From positions 5,208,001 to 5,272,000 of the forward strand of contig NZ_AP017313.1 in assembly GCF_002355435.1 (NCBI RefSeq): a DNA stretch of 64,000 bases, written 5' to 3'. The notes under the pieces are model-generated. The model saw only the letters and a list, made by a program, of their open reading frames with translations. It searched no databases and was not told the origin of the DNA. This stretch comes from Mucilaginibacter gotjawali (GTDB lineage Bacteria; Bacteroidota; Bacteroidia; Sphingobacteriales; Sphingobacteriaceae). Position numbers and translations under genes: made by a program. Below are positions 59,590-64,000 of the stretch, piece by piece; position 1 is the stretch's first letter, and each line of letters starts with the position of its first letter.

Positions 59590-61959
59590 CTACTTCCTCA
59601 ACGTCGTCTCAAATAACTTAAAGATGCGTTTATACTCATCCGTCCAGCTGCTGGCTTGTTCAAAAGCGTGGTCCTCTATCGGGTACGACGCCAGTTCCCA
59701 GTTTTCTTTGTGTAATTCAATTAACCGCTGGCTTAAGCGGACAATATCCTGGTAGTTCACATTCTGATCGATCATGCCATGTAGCATCAACAGGTTGCCT
59801 TTCAGGCCATCGGCAAAATAGATCGGCGAGCTTAAACGGTAAGCTTTTTCATCATTAAACGGCTCATTTAAAATAGCATCGGTATAGCCATGGTTATAAT
59901 GCGCCCAGTCGGTAACCGAGCGGATAGCCGCGCCGCTGGTAAACACATCAGGCTCGGTAAACATGGCCATCAGGGTAATAAACCCGCCGTACGAGCCGCC
60001 ATACAGGCCAACACGTTTGGGGTTAACACCATATTTATCTACCAGCATTTTTACGCCATCCACCTGGTCGCTCAGGTCCTTGCCGCCCATGTGGCGGTAA
60101 ATAGCGGTGCGCCAGTCGCGGCCGTAGCCCGCGCTGCCCGAATAATCCATATCCAAAACGGTATAGCCATTATCGGCCAGCATATTGTTAAACATAAATT
60201 CGCGGAAATAATAGCTCCAGCCATACTCAACGTTTTGCAGGTAGCCTGCGCCATGTACAAAAACCACGGCGGGTTTAGCCGGGTCGGGATGTTTGGGCAG
60301 GTAGAGGTGTGCATATACATAGCTGCCATAGCGGTTTTTAAAGGTGATGATCTCCGGTGCGCGCCATGGGTACGAGTTAAATTCAGGCGTGGTTGAATGG
60401 GTTACCTGTATAGCCGCCGCGCCGGGCTTGTTGGCCTGTACATATAATTCCCAGGGTTTATTGGTATAGGAATAACGGATAGCCAGCCATTTTTCATCGG
60501 GCGAAAGGGATACATCGCTCATCCCTTTCATAGAGGTAATCTTAACCGGTGCACCGCCCGAAACAGGGATACGGTAAAAATTGGTAATGCCGGGGTGCTC
60601 CATATTGGCCGTAAAATAAAATGTTTTTTTATCGTTAGATGGTTGCAGGGTCTGCACTTCCCACTTGCCGCTGGTGAGTTGTTTTTTGGCGCCATCGGTC
60701 ACATCCACCAAATAAATATGCGCATAACCGCTGGCTTCGCTTTCAAAATAAAAATGATTATTGTCCGTAAAGCCAAAGTTGTAGGCCCCAGGCCCGCCTA
60801 CCCATGCGTCGTTATGCTCACGGTCGAGTGGGATTAAATTACCTGTCGCCGGGTTAAGCTTCATTATCCAGCGGTCCTTATTATCATCGGCATATACAGT
60901 CACCACCGCGTTTTTGCCATCTTCGCTCCAATACGGGCCCTCTACAACAACCTTGCGGTCTTCGTTAAGTTTGGTGCGTTCCTCTAACTCTTTTGGGTAA
61001 TCTTTTACATAATCCGGCAGGTCTTTTATACCGGGGATAGCCGTAGTAACAATTTTATAAACCGAATCCCTTTGGGTATCAAAAACCCAGTTTTCAGCCG
61101 TCGACTGCGGCGCGCCAACCTTGGTACGATTGTTGATGTCCTCCGTAAAACCCGATGCGGTGACATAATTCGGTACAATTCCACGCTTGGCATCGGTTGG
61201 ACGTTTGGTCAGCCTGTAAGTAATAAAGCGACCATCAGGACTTAACTCCACCCCGCCAACAGACTGATCATCTATCCCGATCTCTTTCAATTTCTTCGGC
61301 TCCAGTTCTTTATTTTCGATGGAATCCAGTTTCCGGTCCTTCTCATTTACTTTTATGATATCGAACAATTCAAGCTGCTGTTTTTTTAGCCAGGCTTCCT
61401 GCTCATTGCCGGCCGCCTTTGCCCCCCTTTTGCCGGATGTCGACGCCGCCGCTGCAGAATGGGTGAAATTAGTGAGCTGCACCAGTTCGCCGCCGTTTAG
61501 TTTAAGTGAGAACAGGTTATCCCCTTTCATAAATAAAACACAGGTTTCGTCACCATTAAAAGAGGGATCATATTCATGCTCGGCTGTATTGGTTAACCGG
61601 GAGATTTTGCCCGAGGATGGCTCCGAAAGAAAGATATCGCCACTTGTTTCAAACAGCTTTAAGGTATGTTTTTTGTTCCAGGCGCCGTTTTCAGGAGCCA
61701 TTGCTTTTTTCTCATCAATACTTACCTTAACCGGCTTAACAGCTGATGGCGTGATGGAGAATTGTTCATCCCGCTCAGTATTATTGGGGTTCCAGTTAAA
61801 ATAGATCTTTTTGCTGTCATCGGCCCAATGAATTGCTGACGGCGAAACGCCGATCCATTTAGGATCGCGCATTATTTTTTCAACGGTTAAGGTATCCAGC
61901 TTTTGTGCAGACGCAGCAATGGAAGCCGCTAATAATAGGAGCGTAAAGAGTTTTTTCAT
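59590..61959 (-). CDS. S9-family prolyl oligopeptidase / dipeptidyl peptidase IV-like
   Basis: 789 residues with signal peptide (LFTLLLLAASIAASAQ). An N-terminal beta-propeller (FSLKLNGGELVQLTNF, GVELSPDGRFITYRLT and similar blades) covers about 30-530. An alpha/beta-hydrolase follows with the nucleophile in GLYGGSYGGFITLMAMF (Ser about 655), Asp in HGMIDQNVNYQD near 728 and His in PIEDHAFEQ near 763. It cleaves short peptides, often after Pro or Ala, in the periplasm. Monocistronic; the start is followed upstream by another word-repeat stretch (61970-62010). Confidence 0.93.
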   Translation of the reverse strand: MKKLFTLLLLAASIAASAQKLDTLTVEKIMRDPKWIGVSPSAIHWADDSKKIYFNWNPNNTERDEQFSITPSAVKPVKVSIDEKKAMAPENGAWNKKHTLKLFETSGDIFLSEPSSGKISRLTNTAEHEYDPSFNGDETCVLFMKGDNLFSLKLNGGELVQLTNFTHSAAAASTSGKRGAKAAGNEQEAWLKKQQLELFDIIKVNEKDRKLDSIENKELEPKKLKEIGIDDQSVGGVELSPDGRFITYRLTKRPTDAKRGIVPNYVTASGFTEDINNRTKVGAPQSTAENWVFDTQRDSVYKIVTTAIPGIKDLPDYVKDYPKELEERTKLNEDRKVVVEGPYWSEDGKNAVVTVYADDNKDRWIMKLNPATGNLIPLDREHNDAWVGGPGAYNFGFTDNNHFYFESEASGYAHIYLVDVTDGAKKQLTSGKWEVQTLQPSNDKKTFYFTANMEHPGITNFYRIPVSGGAPVKITSMKGMSDVSLSPDEKWLAIRYSYTNKPWELYVQANKPGAAAIQVTHSTTPEFNSYPWRAPEIITFKNRYGSYVYAHLYLPKHPDPAKPAVVFVHGAGYLQNVEYGWSYYFREFMFNNMLADNGYTVLDMDYSGSAGYGRDWRTAIYRHMGGKDLSDQVDGVKMLVDKYGVNPKRVGLYGGSYGGFITLMAMFTEPDVFTSGAAIRSVTDWAHYNHGYTDAILNEPFNDEKAYRLSSPIYFADGLKGNLLMLHGMIDQNVNYQDIVRLSQRLIELHKENWELASYPIEDHAFEQASSWTDEYKRIFKLFETTLRK

Positions 61960-62067
61960 ATAATGAGGTCAGTCAATAGTCAATTAGTTCAAACCAATCA
62001 ACTCAATAATACGCAAGATAACAGTTTCAATAATCATTGCTAATTTTAGCAACTGTTTTGTTACAAT

Positions 62068-62586
62068 ATGGAATTACAAGGACAAGGGTTTAAACTTCGC
62101 GATTGGAAAACGGATGACGTTGAGCCGCTGCAAAAGCATGCGGACAATCCCAATATTTACTCGTATTTGCTGGACAGGTTCCCCCATCCTTATACCATGG
62201 AAGCGGCCAAAAGCTGGGTTAGTATGATGCTCAACCAAAATCCGCAGGTTAATTTTGTTATTGATGTTGATGGCCACCTGGCTGGCGTTATCGGCCTTGA
62301 AATAAGGGAAGATGTTTACCGGAAAACGGCCCTGCTGGGCTATTGGATCAGCGAAACCCTATGGGGAAAAGGGATTATGCCCCTGGCCATAAAACTGATC
62401 ACTACTTATGCTTTCGAAAACCTGGGGCTAATACGCATACAAGCCGGGGTTTTGAGCAATAATCCGCGGTCAATGCGGGCATTGCAAAAAGCCGGTTTTA
62501 CCAAAGAGGGCGTTTTAAAAAACAACATCATAAAAAATGGCATCATCCTGGATGAACATATTTTTGCAGCCCTTAAAAATAATTGA
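62068..62586 (+). CDS. GNAT acetyltransferase (RimJ/RimL-like)
   Basis: 172 residues. FKLRDWKTDDVEPLQKHADNPNI at the N-terminus, GYWISETLWGKGIMPLAIKLITTYAFENLGLIRIQAGV near 95-130 with the acetyl-CoA loop, and NNPRSMRALQKAGFTKEGVL near 136-155 are the RimJ/RimL signatures. It transfers acetyl to an amino group, often an N-terminus or an antibiotic. It is 161 bases before the first small peptide gene and probably has its own transcript. Confidence 0.9.
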   Translation: MELQGQGFKLRDWKTDDVEPLQKHADNPNIYSYLLDRFPHPYTMEAAKSWVSMMLNQNPQVNFVIDVDGHLAGVIGLEIREDVYRKTALLGYWISETLWGKGIMPLAIKLITTYAFENLGLIRIQAGVLSNNPRSMRALQKAGFTKEGVLKNNIIKNGIILDEHIFAALKNN

Positions 62587-62633
62587 ATACCCACACCGGT
62601 TGCCTTGCCAGGTATTTTTACTCAATAGCCATT

Positions 62634-62720
62634 CGTATTAGTACGCAATAAATCAGGTACTTTCCCCCTTTTTAAGGCTCACCCAGCCTAGTACCTTTAC
62701 CCTATGAGCAGGGCGCTCTG
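62634..62720 (+). promoter_or_regulatory. Promoter module 1 of the peptide-MNIO locus
   Basis: Palindrome CGTA-TTAG-TACG (62634-62645), then a -7-like TACCTTTA (62692-62699), then a hairpin GAGC-AGGGC-GCTC (62706-62718) at the expected transcript start. The same three parts in the same order occur at 63012-63122 before the second peptide gene, with compensated changes in the hairpin. Confidence 0.55.
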
Positions 62721-62747
62721 TTTTGATAATGAAAATAGACCCGGGTT

Positions 62748-62969
62748 ATGGCAACAGAAGGAAGTTTTACAACAGCGACTAATATTTACGTAGCTACCGC
62801 CTCAAAATTAAGTTTTGAGCAGATACGCAGTGTAACCAACGAATTGTTGCAGATCCTGGGATACCCCGACAGTTATACCGGTTTCACCTTCCATTTTATT
62901 GATGACGGCCATTTAATACAAGCCAACGCATCAGTAGACCATATGCTCAGGATTTCCATAGGAAATTAA
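62748..62969 (+). CDS. Small conserved peptide, candidate RiPP precursor 1 (73 aa)
   Basis: Opens MATEGSFTTATNIYVATASK, then LSFEQIRSVTNELLQILGYPDSYTGF and FHFIDDGHLIQANASV. It is aligned end to end with the peptide at 63186: SKLS-x-EQ, T-x-E-x-L-x-I-x-G-x-P-x-x-Y-x-GF, FID-x-G. The helical first half looks leader-like, and YPDSY stands where the paralogue has CPSCY. No signal peptide. Its position, with an MNIO enzyme two genes on, suggests a modified-peptide precursor or a decoy copy; this is inference. Confidence 0.65.
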   Translation: MATEGSFTTATNIYVATASKLSFEQIRSVTNELLQILGYPDSYTGFTFHFIDDGHLIQANASVDHMLRISIGN

Positions 62970-63011
62970 GCAGCTCATCTTGACCTTTTTCTCTTTCAAA
63001 AACCGAAGTTA

Positions 63012-63122
63012 CGTAGTTATACGCAGGCTAAAACCGTAGTGAACCCATGCAGATCAGGGGTTTTTCCGCTTGCCGGCCTCCACCGGCTGATCTACCTTTA
63101 TCCCTATAAGCGGGGCGCTTAT
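63012..63122 (+). promoter_or_regulatory. Promoter module 2 of the peptide-MNIO locus
   Basis: Palindrome CGTA-GTTA-TACG (63012-63023), TTG (63070-63072) with a 20-base spacer to TACCTTTA (63093-63100), then hairpin ATAAGC-GGGGC-GCTTAT (63106-63122). The loop is nearly the same as in module 1 while the stem differs with pairing kept. An activator probably binds the palindrome; inferred. Confidence 0.55.
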
Positions 63123-63185
63123 GAATCTACCCCCGGAAGCCGAAAAGGGTGAAAAGAGTAGGCAACATTTATTAAATCTACCACT

Positions 63186-63398
63186 ATGAAATCGGGAAGA
63201 AAATTTTCAAAAGAAAACGCAGTTTTGGTATCCGTACCATCAAAACTATCACTTGAACAAACCCAGCACATTACCAAAGAGATCCTGGGTATTGTTGGCT
63301 GCCCAAGCTGTTATTCAGGTTTTAAATTCCAGTTTATTGACGAAGGTGAAATAATCACCGCAAGATTCAGTGAAAACCAGGAATTAAGCATCCATTAA
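63186..63398 (+). CDS. Small conserved peptide with CPSC motif, candidate RiPP precursor 2 (70 aa)
   Basis: Reads MKSGRKFSKENAVLVSVPSK, then LSLEQTQHITKEILGIVGCPSCYSGF and KFQFIDEGEIITARFSENQ. A CxxC motif (GCPSCYSGF, about residues 38-46) sits in the centre after a predicted helix. It has no signal peptide. The stop codon is 16 bases before the MNIO start, so the two are surely cotranscribed. MNIO enzymes act on Cys, Asp or Asn of ribosomal peptides, so this Cys pair is the natural candidate site. Confidence 0.7.
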   Translation: MKSGRKFSKENAVLVSVPSKLSLEQTQHITKEILGIVGCPSCYSGFKFQFIDEGEIITARFSENQELSIH

Positions 63399-63414
63399 AA
63401 CCAGGCATTAAAAA

Positions 63415-64000
63415 ATGAATGAACTTGGTGTAGGGCTTATTTATTTCCAGGGATTTGAAAACTTTCTTGCATCGCATTCATCGCTGATCGACGTGGTTGA
63501 GATCGAACCTCAAACATTTTGGTACGATAAAAATGATGAATGTGATGCATTTAAGTATGATGCCGATGTTACGGCATTCCTCAGCTCTTATAATCGCCCC
63601 AAATTATTCCACGGGGTGGGTTACCCCATTGGCGGAACTTGCGTGCCCCCGGCTCAGCACTTTAATACGCTGCGGCAACAGGCGAAAGAGTTAAAGCCAC
63701 AATGGATCAGCGAGCATTTGAGTTTTAATATGTTTAATGATGCAGGCCGGGAAATAAATTCAGGCTTTCTTCTTCCACCCTTACAAACGGCTGAAGGCGT
63801 AAAAATTGCGGCGGCCAATATCAGGGCCTACCGCGACGAAATGGGCCTTCCATTTGCGTTTGAAACCGGTGCAAACTATCTTAAACCACGCAGGAACGAG
63901 ATGCCGGATGGCCTATTCGTAAGGAAAGTGGCCGAAGAAGCCGACTGCCATATTTTGCTCGACCTGCACAATATCCTCGCAAATCAGCGAAACGGCAGGC
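63415..64000 (+). CDS. DUF692/MNIO-family enzyme (cut by window end)
   Basis: 195 residues are visible from ATG 63415, with no stop before 64000. Family landmarks: VGLIYFQGFENFL, H66 in KLFHGVGYPIGG, E100-H101 in PQWISEHLSF, E150 in FAFETGANYL, and D183-H185-N186 in ILLDLHNILAN. These correspond to the metal-binding His, Glu, Asp and Asn positions of DUF692, a TIM-barrel with two or three irons (MbnB and ChrH families). Such enzymes oxidise Cys or other residues of a precursor peptide, usually with a partner protein for recognition. Any partner gene would lie beyond the window. The family call is strong; substrate is inferred. Confidence 0.85.
   Translation, partial: MNELGVGLIYFQGFENFLASHSSLIDVVEIEPQTFWYDKNDECDAFKYDADVTAFLSSYNRPKLFHGVGYPIGGTCVPPAQHFNTLRQQAKELKPQWISEHLSFNMFNDAGREINSGFLLPPLQTAEGVKIAAANIRAYRDEMGLPFAFETGANYLKPRRNEMPDGLFVRKVAEEADCHILLDLHNILANQRNGR

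Overview
The window comes from a Bacteroidota chromosome, most likely the family Sphingobacteriaceae (Mucilaginibacter/Pedobacter-like). Supporting signs are promoters of the TTTG-N19-22-TAnnTTTG type, the absence of Shine-Dalgarno sequences, a TonB receptor/DUF4249 locus, a DUF5777 protein, a RAYT/REP repeat family and an IS110 element. The genus is inferred; no 16S gene is present.

Layout. 1-9 kb: a SAM-I riboswitch leads into a cysteine desulfurase followed at once by an odd tRNA-Cys; then small secreted proteins, a three-gene overlapping set (FAD oxidoreductase, DUF1543, HD hydrolase), a VIT1-type metal transporter, and an ECF sigma factor with a membrane partner. 9-16.7 kb is accessory: a lipoprotein, a HicAB toxin-antitoxin pair with a visible operator, remnants of REP-associated transposases, three copies of a multi-hairpin repeat, a cysteine-rich membrane protein, and an IS110-family insertion. 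Between the left end and the gene of that insertion lies a nested RNA structure with the anatomy of a bridge RNA; its loops match the element's own ends and flanks. 16.7-31.5 kb: DUF2130 protein, DEAD-box helicase, GH78 rhamnosidase, then an eight-gene pentose phosphate operon that starts with a polyphosphate-glucokinase-like gene (ppgK-tkt-rpiB-tal-HAD-gnd-zwf-pgl). 31.5-46 kb: an envelope region with a duplicated c-type-cytochrome-like lipoprotein pair around a frameshifted YceI gene, DUF5777 and OB-fold proteins, and a TonB receptor/2x DUF4249/MG2-domain operon. 46-51 kb: the conserved rimP-nusA-infB translation cluster. 52-62 kb: an orphan hybrid histidine kinase, a giant DnaQ-like exonuclease/RecQ/UvrD fusion bracketed by direct repeats, an S9 peptidase and a GNAT acetyltransferase.

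62.6-64 kb: two paralogous peptides of about 70 residues, one with a CPSC motif, each behind a matching promoter module, directly upstream of a DUF692/MNIO-family enzyme cut by the window edge. This looks like a RiPP (modified peptide) locus and, with the IS110 bridge RNA, is the most interesting part of the window.

Two genes carry single-base homopolymer frameshifts whose repair restores sensible C-termini. Several intergenic spacers are long self-complementary hairpins built from short repeated words that differ from place to place.
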